A DNA stretch of 64,000 nt from Robiginitomaculum sp. (GCA_002733805.1 NVXG01000003.1:41802-105801); one strand, 5' to 3'. Positions 24,808-34,716 are shown, numbered from the stretch's first letter. Notes: generated by a model not told the origin, from the letters alone. Program-made: numbers and translations.

Positions 24808-27800
24808 TTGCAAGGTTTCAAAGAAAACCATGCAATTCGGGACGCGAATTACGATTGGGTGGATCGCTTGGTTGTAGAAACAAATCAGTTTAACAGGCTA
24901 CCGGTGCCGTGGATTTGCGCATTGGTGATTTTGTTATGTTTGTTTCCCATATCAATGGCTACAGCCCAGCCAGCCACTGATTCTGATGCCGACAAAATAG
25001 CCAAAGCCCGTGCCGGGATTTCTGCGGCTAATGAAGCGGTCGAAAGTCGGCAAGCCAGCGTCAATGAAGCCAAAGCAGCCATGTCTGCGGCGCAAAGTGC
25101 TGTGGCACGAGCCGAGGGAAACCTCGATTTTCAGAGGCGGCGCGCGGGCAGTATCGTATCGGCCACCGAATACTTGACTGAGACCAGTGATGCCATTTCA
25201 GGCTTACGGCAGCAATTGAGCGCGTTGGATGATACGCCGCAAAATGCCAGTCAGATTGATGTGCTGGAGCGTCAGATCAAAGCGGTTAGCCGTCAACTGT
25301 CTAGGCAGGCCACAGAGTATGCAAGTCGCAATATACAGTCTTCACGAGAATTCGCCGCAGCAGAACAGGCAGTAAAACTTGCCAAACAAAAAGCCCGATC
25401 GGCTGAGGATCAATACAATCTGGATGATTCAGCACTGGATGGCGCCAAACTGCAATTGACCAAACGCAACGAAAATTTGAGCGCCATACTGGCAAAGGCA
25501 TCGGCCAATATGGCCAAGCAAGCGCCGGGCTTTGTCCGTGAAATAACCGTTACCCAAAATGGGAAAACCATGTACCAAGCCCGATGGGAAGAAGACGACA
25601 CTTTGGGTAAAAAGATTAAACTTGCCATCAAGGAACTGGAACGGGAAATCAAAGAGGTCAATCGGGTCCGTGTTTTGGTCAATACCGACATGGAGCTGTA
25701 TCGGCGCGAGATCAATGTTGCCACGCAACAACTCAAATTATTGAATGAGGAACGAGGTTGGAACCAATCGGTTATTTTGTGGTCGGAGCGACTGTATTAT
25801 TTTGGCGAGGTTGTGGCGTTGGCAGCTACCGGTGCTGGGATTGTCAGTGGTGTACGCGCCGCCACATTGGCTGCGGTTGAAGGCGGTACTGCGGTTACGG
25901 CTCGTTTTGTGGCGCGAGAAACGGTTCGGCAAACCGCCCTGCAACTTAGTTTTGGATCTTTGCCCAGCGTTCTGGAGTGGCCAGGCTTTGCTTTGCGCGG
26001 CAAAGCTTGGTTGCAGGCATCATCCAGTGTCCTGACGGCTGAAAAAATGTTGCTTGCGTCGCGGGCGTGGGTCGAGCCGGTTGCGCTCATCGGAACGGCC
26101 TATCAGAATTATAGTACAGTCAAGGGTCTGGCCTCTTCACCTTCGACCCGCATTGCCGGTCGAAGAATGGGTTCCATCCAGCGTGAACTGGAGGTGGAAG
26201 TTGAACGCATTCGCCTATTCAAAAACCAGCGGTTGGACTTTATCGGTGCGCGCGAGGCACGAAGAGCCTACGCCTTGTCATCGGCTGAAATTATCCAGAA
26301 AGCCTATAACGCGCAGTATTCAATAATACGCAAGAAAGACAAAAGTTTCTGGCGCACCATAAAAGTAGGGAAGATTTTTACCTCGGACGCGGAGATCGCA
26401 GTTGCCTATGCGACGCTGGAAATCCTGCGATCTGATGCCCAATTAAAAGCGGCCAGAGTCTATCTTGGATTGACCATTGATGAACGTAACAAGCTGGATG
26501 CAGCAATTCCAAAACTGCAGACCAGATTGCAAAACATGCGCGAGAAACTTCCCGGTGCGCCGGTGCGGGTCAAAAAGGTTTTACGGAACCGCTATGTAAA
26601 AATTGGGGATGAGATACAGGCAAATATCTCCATTGAATTTACCCAGGCCTTGCAAGAAAACCCGTTGGTTAAAATCGGTGCGGGAACTATTTCGAGACCG
26701 CCAGCCGGGGCAGATGATTCTGAAGGCCTGCCGTTACCCGGACCAGACAAAGGTGCCGTGTTGGTTCAGATGAGCGGAAATGGCAAAAGCTGGTCTGGCA
26801 CGTTTTATACCGCACCCCTGTCTGACATTGCCAACAGCAATGACCCGATACAGATCGAGATAAACGCTAATGATTTGAATGATAGGGCGTTGGATGCCGA
26901 TCCGCAAACAGCGGTCTTTGCCGAAGCTGGAGGATGGGGGTTTTACGAATCCACGCCAGAGGGCAAGTCCCATGGCAATGGTGGCCCAGACAAATGGCAT
27001 CACATCAATGGCATCTTTATGAAGGGCAGTAGTTATGTCTTCGTCATAGATGCGTCTGGCTCGATGGATGAAAACAGTCGAATGGTGCAGGTGAAACGCA
27101 GCGCCCGGACATTTTTGTCTGCCATGGAAAAAGACGACGAAGTCGCGATCTGGGCATTTTATGATTGCGGAAATATTTCCTTGGCGCAGGGGTTTACCCG
27201 CGACAAGAAAAAGGCACTCACCGTAATCAATGGCATTGAGCCCAGCTCTGGCACGCCGTTGGCCGCAGCCATTGGCTTGGCTGGCGAATATTTGCTGACC
27301 AAAGCCCATTATGGCTCGCGCAGCCTGATTATCCTGTCAGATGGCGGGGAAAGCTGTAATGGCGATCCAGCTTCGGCCGCGGCACTATTTCGGCGACAGG
27401 TGCGAGTGTTGGGTAGTTTGGGGCAAAGTAATCCAGATGGCACCAAGCCACCAATGATGGGCCAACCGGTTGCGGGTGGCGCTGGCCCAGCCAATAACAA
27501 CAAGCCTGCAAACTCGAATTCACCGTCTGGAGCCGGCGCAAGTGGTGATCCAAATGCGGTAGAGCCAGATCCCAAATTGGTGAAGGTGAAGTTGGCCGAT
27601 ATTGACGCTTGGGTGCTGGTGGAAACCGGCGGTACGTCTTCGCCGATATTTGCGTTGCAGCGTACCCGGTATCATGAAACGGGCAAGGATGGTTCCTGCA
27701 CGGCAGAGGTCACTCGGGAGACCTATTATGCCAGCTACACTTCGAGCGAAAACCCCGATAAATCGATCCGGGCGATTTGGCGAGTGAACCGCTCTCCTTC

Positions 27801-27954
27801 GCGGCGTCAATCCGTGGCCACAATCCAATGTGCATCCGGCCAAAAACCCATGAATGCATTTCGCAAGAAATGGAAGTCGATCAAGGGTGTGACCGAACGG
27901 CAAGTCGGCGAGCAATTGGAGGCTCGGGTTCAAACCTTGGCCAGAGGAGGGTAA
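24808..27954 (+). CDS. Large coiled-coil / von Willebrand factor A protein
   Basis: Up to 1048 aa. A signal sequence (ICALVILLCLFPISMATAQP) is followed by coiled coils (about 55-330, Ala/Gln/Lys/Glu rich), two hydrophobic stretches (about 330-450) and a basic-helical region. The VWA domain (about 741-860) carries a MIDAS: FVIDASGSMDENS, then SSGTPLAAAIGLA and LIILSDGGESCNGDP. An Ala/Asn/Pro-rich linker (about 890-915) leads to a C-terminal domain with two Cys. The domain breaks off after LFRRQVRV, without the usual VWA end. The start is uncertain: TTG at 24808 has AGGG four bases upstream; later GTG/TTG codons before the signal are possible. Function unknown; it appears to start a four-gene operon. 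Confidence 0.65.
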   Translation: MQGFKENHAIRDANYDWVDRLVVETNQFNRLPVPWICALVILLCLFPISMATAQPATDSDADKIAKARAGISAANEAVESRQASVNEAKAAMSAAQSAVARAEGNLDFQRRRAGSIVSATEYLTETSDAISGLRQQLSALDDTPQNASQIDVLERQIKAVSRQLSRQATEYASRNIQSSREFAAAEQAVKLAKQKARSAEDQYNLDDSALDGAKLQLTKRNENLSAILAKASANMAKQAPGFVREITVTQNGKTMYQARWEEDDTLGKKIKLAIKELEREIKEVNRVRVLVNTDMELYRREINVATQQLKLLNEERGWNQSVILWSERLYYFGEVVALAATGAGIVSGVRAATLAAVEGGTAVTARFVARETVRQTALQLSFGSLPSVLEWPGFALRGKAWLQASSSVLTAEKMLLASRAWVEPVALIGTAYQNYSTVKGLASSPSTRIAGRRMGSIQRELEVEVERIRLFKNQRLDFIGAREARRAYALSSAEIIQKAYNAQYSIIRKKDKSFWRTIKVGKIFTSDAEIAVAYATLEILRSDAQLKAARVYLGLTIDERNKLDAAIPKLQTRLQNMREKLPGAPVRVKKVLRNRYVKIGDEIQANISIEFTQALQENPLVKIGAGTISRPPAGADDSEGLPLPGPDKGAVLVQMSGNGKSWSGTFYTAPLSDIANSNDPIQIEINANDLNDRALDADPQTAVFAEAGGWGFYESTPEGKSHGNGGPDKWHHINGIFMKGSSYVFVIDASGSMDENSRMVQVKRSARTFLSAMEKDDEVAIWAFYDCGNISLAQGFTRDKKKALTVINGIEPSSGTPLAAAIGLAGEYLLTKAHYGSRSLIILSDGGESCNGDPASAAALFRRQVRVLGSLGQSNPDGTKPPMMGQPVAGGAGPANNNKPANSNSPSGAGASGDPNAVEPDPKLVKVKLADIDAWVLVETGGTSSPIFALQRTRYHETGKDGSCTAEVTRETYYASYTSSENPDKSIRAIWRVNRSPSRRQSVATIQCASGQKPMNAFRKKWKSIKGVTERQVGEQLEARVQTLARGG

Positions 27955-27960
27955 GTGGAA

Positions 27961-29667
27961 ATGCGCGCACCAACCCTCCGAAGCTTTGTCTTTCCCCTAT
28001 TGCTGGCTTGGGCCACCCTTGGGTTTATGGCCCCAGCACTGGCGCAAGATGTGCCGGAGACAACGGGTACAGCCTCTGAGCTTCCAGTCGCTGATGATCT
28101 GGAAACTATTGAGCTGGAAAGTGATGAGCCAACTGGGCCGGAAGCAGATGATCAAAGGCAATTTGCAAAATCCGCCGCTTTGTATTGGGATTTTGAGGTC
28201 AATCTGGCTGATGACACGGATGTTGACTGGGTACATTTTTCGCTGATGCGTTCGGGTTTGTTATCGTTGATCCAAAAAAACGTCCGCTTGAGCCAACTGA
28301 CTTTTGTTATGCAGGATGCAGCAGGAAATGAATTAAAATTGCCGGAACCTTATTGGCGCGGCGATGATCTGATCCACACATTTGCGGCCTTACCGATTGA
28401 TTATTATTTACGAATTTCCGGCACTGGCTCAGAGACACCCTACGTGTTGTTGTTGGATTTACTCAACGATACAGATGATTCAGAACCCAATGATACAGCG
28501 CAGACGGCTGTTCCAGCAACGGGCACTTACCAAGTCAATCGTCACAACACAGCTGATGAAGACTGGTTTGCTCTTGACTTGCAAGAGAGATCACGTCTGA
28601 CCATTACGATTGGTCCAGAAGGGGCAGATCAGGGGTCTTTTAGTGCGACGCTAACCGACCCAGAAACGCAAGATCAGCAGAGTATGGATTTTTACAATAC
28701 GCAATTCGCACAAGGAGAAGGCGGGCAGTTGGCGTTGATCGAATTGGATGCGGGCAAGGTATTGCTGCAATTAAGTGCGCCGCAAGTAGGACTAGGTAAG
28801 GCCCGGGTCCATTTTGACGTCCGGCCTGTCACTGATCCTTTTGAGCCGAACGATCAGGTGCAAGATGCCAAACCATGGGCGCTCGGAGAGGTTTTGCAGG
28901 GCGTACAATTGATCCAAGGCGATGATGATTGGTTCTATATTGATATTGAACGCCCCGGCGAGTTGGGGATGGTAATCGGCGGAGACCTGACTCCATGGTT
29001 TGAAATAAGCCGGGCCGATGGTGAACCTGCATTGCTAGATTTTGCGTTTAAGGAAGGGCAGAGCGATCCGGCTACTGACAGCTATCTGACCCGTTACTAT
29101 GGCGATGTAACACCGGGTCGGTATTTGGTGAAAATATCCGCCTCTCAATACCGTCTCAGCGAAATCCAATTGGCCTTATCTTTTGTCGAGGCCAATCAAT
29201 CAGATATGGATACTAATTTCTTCATGATCGCACTCGACACCGACGAGGGCATTCTGAACCAGCTAAAAGAGGTGGCAAATCGCGGGGGTGGTGAGGTTCT
29301 GGCTGTGGAGGCCAATGATTTGAAGTTGGCGCTTTCGCTAGGCTCAGTGGTGGCCAAAACGCGCCACCGCAGTTTTGGTGTCGGACAATTTGCCCAAACC
29401 ACTTTGAAATTGATGGCGGAAAAGAGCTTTCGAATATCGGATATTGTGTTTACGCCCGAGCTTGCTTCCAAGCAGGTCAGCGGGCTGATCACTACTGCCC
29501 TACAGGCGAAAAACAGTTCTCGCGATGAATTTGGTGCCAAATTTCTGGCTATGCAATTGACCCTGACCAAGGAACGTAGCCTCGCCAGTGCTGAATACCC
29601 GGCTGACAGTGATCGCTTGCGCGGACTGTTACGGGATGTGATTTTGTCCCCGTTTGAACCTAAATGA
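27961..29667 (+). CDS. Secreted protein with pre-peptidase-C-like repeats
   Basis: About 568 aa, signal peptide (FPLLLAWATLGFMAPALAQ). Three beta-sandwich units resemble pre-peptidase C-terminal domains: TDVDWVHFSL near 84, DSEPNDTAQTA plus DEDWFALDL (170-205), and DPFEPNDQVQDAK plus DDDWFYIDI (292-322). The EPND ... DxDWF pattern is the family signature, but no protease domain is present. Residues about 420-460 (ALDTDEGILNQLKEVA then GGGEVLAVEANDLKLAL) look like the last strand and helix of a VWA domain. ATG at 27961 is chosen; GTG at 27955 directly follows the upstream stop. AGAGGAGGG precedes both. Confidence 0.7.
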   Translation: MRAPTLRSFVFPLLLAWATLGFMAPALAQDVPETTGTASELPVADDLETIELESDEPTGPEADDQRQFAKSAALYWDFEVNLADDTDVDWVHFSLMRSGLLSLIQKNVRLSQLTFVMQDAAGNELKLPEPYWRGDDLIHTFAALPIDYYLRISGTGSETPYVLLLDLLNDTDDSEPNDTAQTAVPATGTYQVNRHNTADEDWFALDLQERSRLTITIGPEGADQGSFSATLTDPETQDQQSMDFYNTQFAQGEGGQLALIELDAGKVLLQLSAPQVGLGKARVHFDVRPVTDPFEPNDQVQDAKPWALGEVLQGVQLIQGDDDWFYIDIERPGELGMVIGGDLTPWFEISRADGEPALLDFAFKEGQSDPATDSYLTRYYGDVTPGRYLVKISASQYRLSEIQLALSFVEANQSDMDTNFFMIALDTDEGILNQLKEVANRGGGEVLAVEANDLKLALSLGSVVAKTRHRSFGVGQFAQTTLKLMAEKSFRISDIVFTPELASKQVSGLITTALQAKNSSRDEFGAKFLAMQLTLTKERSLASAEYPADSDRLRGLLRDVILSPFEPK

Positions 29668-29692
29668 ACGAATTTTTTGAGGAGGAACCAAA

Positions 29693-30091
29693 ATGGCTAC
29701 GAAAAAACCAGTCATCAAAATAGATGGCACCAATCGGATTATTCTGGCGGCGGATGCACTTTATCTGACCGCATTGATGCTGATTTCGACCCAGATGAAA
29801 ATCGGCACATTGGACTATGTGTTGCTGGTGCTGGTGATTCTGTCACTGGCTATGTTGGGGGCGGTCACTTTCAAGAGCTTTAGCTCATCAATCGTTCGTT
29901 TGATCAATCTGATGCAAGTGGTGTTGGCTGCCGTAATTTCGCTCAGGTTTCTGATTATGTTTTTCAGTGATAGCAGCTCAATCGCTAGTTTGCTGCTCTA
30001 TGGCGCGGTGATCATGTTCTTTTACGTGGCGGTCAATGGCGTTTGGCGCTTGGTTCGGGATTTCACCCCCGCCGCCAAAAAGGAAGAATAA
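29693..30091 (+). CDS. Small four-helix inner membrane protein
   Basis: 132 aa with four predicted hydrophobic helices (about 18-40, 43-62, 72-92, 97-118) and charged ends (MATKKPVIK, AAKKEE). GAGGAGG precedes the ATG. No family recognised. Its position between the pre-peptidase-C-like protein and the next secreted protein suggests a membrane component of that locus. Confidence 0.7.
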   Translation: MATKKPVIKIDGTNRIILAADALYLTALMLISTQMKIGTLDYVLLVLVILSLAMLGAVTFKSFSSSIVRLINLMQVVLAAVISLRFLIMFFSDSSSIASLLLYGAVIMFFYVAVNGVWRLVRDFTPAAKKEE

Positions 30092-30136
30092 TCCAACCAA
30101 TCATAGTGGATTGGTTTGCTTTGAAGGAGAGATGCC

Positions 30137-31330
30137 ATGCGAATGGGTAAGGGTTCCGTATTGGGCGGTGCGGTCTTTGCGCTGGCAATATTTTTTGGGT
30201 CGGGCAACTGGAATGAGGCTCTGGCAGAACCGGGAGCCAGTTGTCCGCTTTGTGCGCATGTGACCAAATCTGAATCTCAGACTTTGCAGGGGGAAGCTGG
30301 CCCGGCAATGTATCTGAAATTTCAACGGCGTGCGAAAACGGTCGAACAAGCTTCCACCAACATGGCATTGCTGGCCACCCAATGGCGGCTCGAGCCATTT
30401 TGCAAGCGTGAACCGGCCAGTGATCTGACCGATTCCATCAATGGGTATATGGCGCAATACGAAGCCTTGGCTGGAGCGCTACAAGCCTGCACAGACACCT
30501 GTAAAATCAACCAAAACTCGGCAGACTTTTGTGCCAGCGGACAGGCGCTGATCCAGCAAAACCAAGGGTTGGAGGCGTTGGGGATCGCCTTTTCAGATAC
30601 GGCCGTATTTCTTGATTTGGCCTTGGCTGATCATCGTTCCACATCCGATGCCCTGAACACTTTGCTGGATGGGGCAGCGTCGGAGGCTCAGGACGTGTTG
30701 CAGATGGACCTGGATCACTTGATTGCCGTGACATTGCCACCAGAGCGGGACCCGCGCATTGCCACAGCTACGGCTGAGTTCGATCAAGCGGCCAATATCC
30801 TGTATTCGCTTAGCTGGGCTGCTTTAGTCGATGATACAGCCGCTGAATTGGCTGAACACCTAGCTGGTTTATCAAATGATTTGCGATCGCTGGATGACGA
30901 GGTCTATGTGGCATTGTCGCGGGCTAGGATTTTGCTGCCGCTCGAGCAGAAGCAGTTGGCTAAGCGGTTGATAGAACTTTCGACGCGAATTGAATATGCG
31001 CGGCGCTCAGTCCACGCATCAAAATCGCAAATCAGTGCAAGCGGTCCCAACACCAATGCCAACGCGATTGATCCGGCCACAGAGAACACAGCGGCTGGTC
31101 AATCTGTGGCCAGCTGTTTTCGCAAACTGTCACTGGATACGGCCATTGCTTCCGAATTTTCTCGGATAGCTCGCAATGAATTGGGTCAATGCCGCTCCTT
31201 TGAGCCCTGTCAGGCCAGTGCGTCTTTGAGGGCAGAACGTGATCCCGGCAGTTTGGCCGAGCGATTGGTGGCCAATCGTGGCAAGGCAGACAAACTCAGC
31301 CTTGCCACTCAAAAGGCAATTTGCCGGTAA
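30137..31330 (+). CDS. Secreted helical protein with CPLC motif
   Basis: 397 aa. Signal peptide (GGAVFALAIFFGSGNWNEALA) and then CPLCAHV close to the mature N-terminus. Further Cys (CKREP, CTDTC, CASG, CFRK, CRSFEPC) suggest disulfides. The rest is mostly amphipathic helix (LAEHLAGLSNDLRSLDDEVYVALSRARILL). GAAGGAGA gives a clear ribosome site. Not recognised; it closes the four-gene run of same-strand genes begun at 24808. Confidence 0.7.
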   Translation: MRMGKGSVLGGAVFALAIFFGSGNWNEALAEPGASCPLCAHVTKSESQTLQGEAGPAMYLKFQRRAKTVEQASTNMALLATQWRLEPFCKREPASDLTDSINGYMAQYEALAGALQACTDTCKINQNSADFCASGQALIQQNQGLEALGIAFSDTAVFLDLALADHRSTSDALNTLLDGAASEAQDVLQMDLDHLIAVTLPPERDPRIATATAEFDQAANILYSLSWAALVDDTAAELAEHLAGLSNDLRSLDDEVYVALSRARILLPLEQKQLAKRLIELSTRIEYARRSVHASKSQISASGPNTNANAIDPATENTAAGQSVASCFRKLSLDTAIASEFSRIARNELGQCRSFEPCQASASLRAERDPGSLAERLVANRGKADKLSLATQKAICR

Positions 31331-31418
31331 TTCTCTCTTGTGCATGCAAAACGGCTCGTTTTTAGCGGCTGAATGGTCTAAGCGTTAGCCCGAAACCGTA
31401 ATTGAAGAGAAGCCCGAA

Positions 31419-32000
31419 ATGACAGTCCTTGCCCAGTTGATTTCCCGCACCGGGGAGCGTTGCGAACTATGTGGGGCCGCAACGGGTTTACAGGTGCTTG
31501 TCGTGCCGCCACATGAGCAAGCTGAGGTGGATACCGCCCTGTTGGCTTGTACCATGTGCCGCGATCAAATCGAGGCGGCTGATGACGCACTGGATGTACA
31601 TCACTGGCGTTGCCTGAATGACAGTATGTGGAGCACGCTTCCGGCGGTACAGGTTATGGCTTGGCGGATGTTAAACCGATTGTCGGGCGAGGACTGGGCG
31701 GCGAATTTACTGGGCATGTTATATCTGGACGATGAGACCTTGGCTTGGGCACAGAATGCCCAATCCGCCGATGCCCTTCCTTCGGTCGTACACAAGGATA
31801 CCAATGGCGCCATATTATCGACCGGAGACACGGTAACCTTGGTTAAGGATTTGAAGGTGAAGGGGGCGGGATTTACCGCTAAACGAGGCACAGCCGTGCG
31901 AAATATCTCGCTGGTCCCAGACAATGACGCACATATTGAAGGCCGGGTCGAAGGCCAAAAAATCGTGATCTTATGCGAGTTTGTAAAGCGCGCTGGCTAA
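31419..32000 (+). CDS. PhnA domain protein
   Basis: 193 aa. N-terminal zinc ribbon (CELCGA about residue 16; CTMC about 44) and a C-terminal PhnA/YjdM domain with VHKDTNGAILSTGDTVTLVKDLKVKGAGFTAKRGT. GAAGAGAAG precedes the ATG. Despite the name, this family is not a phosphonoacetate hydrolase and its role is unclear. It is convergent with the desaturase. Confidence 0.9.
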   Translation: MTVLAQLISRTGERCELCGAATGLQVLVVPPHEQAEVDTALLACTMCRDQIEAADDALDVHHWRCLNDSMWSTLPAVQVMAWRMLNRLSGEDWAANLLGMLYLDDETLAWAQNAQSADALPSVVHKDTNGAILSTGDTVTLVKDLKVKGAGFTAKRGTAVRNISLVPDNDAHIEGRVEGQKIVILCEFVKRAG

Positions 32001-32003
32001 GCC

Positions 32004-33026
32004 TCAGACACTGCGGATCGGCACCAGTTTTCTAGCGTTTTCATCCCACAAGGCCAATTTCACGCAAGCCAAGCTTTGCCATAGGGTCAGCCGTCGCACA
32101 TTGGCCAGTTCCGGGAAATCACGCAAGATTTGGGGCAGGCGATAATAGGGAATGCGGGCATTTAGATGATGCACATGGTGCACCCCGATATTGGCGGTAA
32201 ACCAACGCAAAATTCCCGGCAGGTCATAGTGCGAGCTGCCGAACAATGCCGCATCTTGCAATTCCCAGTCTGGTCCGTGGTTCCAATAGGTATCTTCAAA
32301 CTGGTGTTGCACGTAGAACAGCCAAACACCGATCGAAGTGGCAATCACGGTAATTGGTAAATGCACCAGAAGAAATGCTTTGAAACCAATGAAATAGATG
32401 ACAATTGCCGCTACGATTAGCATGGCAAAATTGGTGCCCATGGCGCTAACCCAATAGCGCCAACCGGCGCGCATGAAACCCAGCGGTAAACGTTGCCTGA
32501 TCCAGAAATTATAAGCCGGGCCAATTCCGAACAGCACCAAAGGGTGCCGGTATGCCCGATACCCAAACCGTCCGAGCGGGGTCAGCGCCTGATACTCGGC
32601 CACGGTCAGGGTGCTGATATCGCCCAGCCCACGTTTTTCCAGATTGCCAGAACCGGCATGATGGATCGCATGGGCTTTGTGCCAAACGAAGTAGGGGGTC
32701 AGTGAGAAGATGCCTAAAAACCGTCCAACCCAGTCATTATAACGCCGCTTCTCAAAGAACGCACCGTGGCCACAATCGTGCTGGATCAGGAACATCCGAA
32801 CCATAAACCCGGCGGTGGGAATGACCAGCGCTAAGGTCAACCAATAGCTGACGGAAAGCGCCCAATATGCGGCGGCCCAACACAGGAAAAAGGGTATAAT
32901 GGTGATGAATAACTCAGCCATGCTACGGGCCATGCTGGGCTTCCAGTATTTGGCCAAGATCGGTATCCAGTTACGGTCTGTAATAGCGGGTTTGGCCGGA
33001 GCCGGGTTCGATTGCGCTTCACTCAT
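32004..33026 (-). CDS. Membrane fatty acid desaturase
   Basis: 340 aa with about four transmembrane segments and the three histidine boxes of di-iron desaturases: HDCGHGAFF, HKAHAIHHAGS and VHHVHHLNARIP. These fit a delta-12/omega-6-like acyl desaturase acting on membrane lipids. GAAGGA lies about ten bases before the ATG. A different desaturase is at 59999; the two are not close. Confidence 0.9.
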   Translation of the reverse strand: MSEAQSNPAPAKPAITDRNWIPILAKYWKPSMARSMAELFITIIPFFLCWAAAYWALSVSYWLTLALVIPTAGFMVRMFLIQHDCGHGAFFEKRRYNDWVGRFLGIFSLTPYFVWHKAHAIHHAGSGNLEKRGLGDISTLTVAEYQALTPLGRFGYRAYRHPLVLFGIGPAYNFWIRQRLPLGFMRAGWRYWVSAMGTNFAMLIVAAIVIYFIGFKAFLLVHLPITVIATSIGVWLFYVQHQFEDTYWNHGPDWELQDAALFGSSHYDLPGILRWFTANIGVHHVHHLNARIPYYRLPQILRDFPELANVRRLTLWQSLACVKLALWDENARKLVPIRSV

Positions 33027-33250
33027 ACGTTGGCAGTCCTTCTACGTCGTTCAGAAATGACGAATCCGTTGATTGTTCCCTACCCTATTGGGTCGGTTCA
33101 GACAAATGACATTTCAGTTGTTTGGTCGTGAGGTGGGGTGGCAATGCATGCAAAGCAGGTTGCTATTGTCGCCCATGTGTGGGATTGGGCGGTAAATCTT
33201 GACCAATCGGGTCAAAGAATAAGAACGAGTACGGGATATCCTCCGGTTAA

Positions 33251-33270
33251 TTCGTTCGCGCAAGAACGAA
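33251..33270 (+). promoter_or_regulatory. Hairpin at the rhlE start codon
   Basis: TTCGTTC-GCGCAA-GAACGAA is a perfect 7-bp stem ending 8 nt before the ATG of the helicase gene, in the place of the ribosome site. It could hide the start of translation, and the helicase could open it. Confidence 0.5.
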
Positions 33271-33278
33271 AGCAAACC

Positions 33279-34640
33279 ATGAATAATTTTTCCGAACTCG
33301 GTCTCTCCGAGCCTCTTCTTCGTGCAGTAAGTGCCGAAGGGTATACCCAAGCCACTCCAATCCAGGCACAGGTCATTCCAGCCATGTTGGACGGTCGCGA
33401 CATTGTCGGCATTGCCCAAACCGGCACTGGCAAAACGGCGGCATTCGTTTTGCCCCTATTGCACCAACATCAGCAAATGCACGGTCGGCCCGGTCCCAAG
33501 GCGTGTCATGCGTTGATCTTGGCCCCGACCCGCGAGCTGGCCGCCCAGATCGCTGAGAGCATCCGCTCTTACGGTCAGTTTATTCACCACTCGGTCACCG
33601 TGGTGGTGGGTGGCGTGCGCCCGGCCCAGCAGATCAAGGCATTGTCCAAAGGCGTTGACATCGTGGTGGCAACACCCGGTCGGCTTGAGGACCATGTGGC
33701 CAATGGTAAGTTCCGACTCGACAAGACCAAAACCATTATTTTAGACGAAGCCGATCAAATGCTCGATCTGGGCTTTATGCCCGCCATCCGGCGGATCATG
33801 GGCAAATTGCCGGCCCAGCGCCAGACGCTCCTTTTGTCGGCCACCATGCCCAAGCAGATCCGGCAATTGGCCGGTGATTTCCTGAACAACCCACTAGAGA
33901 TTTCCGTAGCCCCGCAGTCCCGGCCGATTGAGCGCATTGACCAACGAGTGTACTTCGCCGAAAAACCGGCCAAGCGGAAATTATTGACCAAACTATTGTC
34001 AGACGACGATGTGCGCCATGCCATCGTCTTTACCCGGACCAAGCATGGGGCCAACAAGGTCGTGCAAAACCTAGAAAAAGACGGCATTGCTGCATCCGCG
34101 ATCCACGGCAATAAGAGCCAGAACCAGCGCGAAAAAACCTTGGCTGCCTTTCGCTCCGGACAGATCAATGTGCTAGTGGCCACCGACATCGCGGCCCGCG
34201 GCATTGATGTGGATGACATCAGTCACGTGATCAATTTCGAGCTGCCCAATATCGCCGAAAGCTATGTGCACCGCATTGGCCGAACGGCCCGGGCGGGTAA
34301 AAGCGGTGTGGCCATTTCCCTGTGCAATGGCGAAGAGCGCAAACACCTGTTCCAGATCGAAAAGCTAATCGGCAAGAAAATACAGCGCATGAATGGCGGC
34401 CAACCTGAGCGCAGCGACGAGGCGCCGGATCAAGAGCTGCACGAGCCAGCCAAAAATCGCTCACCTAAGCGCAAAAGCCGCAAAAAGCGCAGCCATCGCC
34501 CATCTGATAAGGGCAAGCCGCACCAAGCGCAAAACAGCAGCAATGACGCTGCCGCCTCAAATGCATCGCCTACGAAACCGGGCAAGCCACGGCCAAATCG
34601 CAAGCGTCGGCCACGGCGCGGCAACCCACAGGCCAATTGA
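33279..34640 (+). CDS. rhlE: DEAD-box ATP-dependent RNA helicase, RhlE type
   Basis: 453 aa. Q-motif (FSELGLSEPLLRAV, ATPIQAQ), Walker A AQTGTGKTAAF, PTRELAAQI, TPGR, LDEADQMLD, SATMP, and in the second RecA domain FTRTKHGANKV, VATDIAARGIDVDD and HRIGRTARAG. The C-terminal 90 residues are very basic (Lys/Arg rich) and likely bind RNA. ATG at 33279 is preferred to the upstream in-frame codon at 33138 because the family consensus starts there. The 5' leader from the upstream gene is about 250 bp. Confidence 0.94.
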   Translation: MNNFSELGLSEPLLRAVSAEGYTQATPIQAQVIPAMLDGRDIVGIAQTGTGKTAAFVLPLLHQHQQMHGRPGPKACHALILAPTRELAAQIAESIRSYGQFIHHSVTVVVGGVRPAQQIKALSKGVDIVVATPGRLEDHVANGKFRLDKTKTIILDEADQMLDLGFMPAIRRIMGKLPAQRQTLLLSATMPKQIRQLAGDFLNNPLEISVAPQSRPIERIDQRVYFAEKPAKRKLLTKLLSDDDVRHAIVFTRTKHGANKVVQNLEKDGIAASAIHGNKSQNQREKTLAAFRSGQINVLVATDIAARGIDVDDISHVINFELPNIAESYVHRIGRTARAGKSGVAISLCNGEERKHLFQIEKLIGKKIQRMNGGQPERSDEAPDQELHEPAKNRSPKRKSRKKRSHRPSDKGKPHQAQNSSNDAAASNASPTKPGKPRPNRKRRPRRGNPQAN

Positions 34641-34716
34641 GCGCTAAAATCTCCAAAATCGGGTGCTTATAAAAAACACGGACCGGTTTGTGCCGGGAAT
34701 TGTTGCGTGGCGGCAG

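Noticed and set aside
33138..33278. N-terminal extension of the RhlE reading frame
   Set aside because: The sequence has no helicase character and the family start (FSELGLSEPLLRAV) follows the ATG at 33279.
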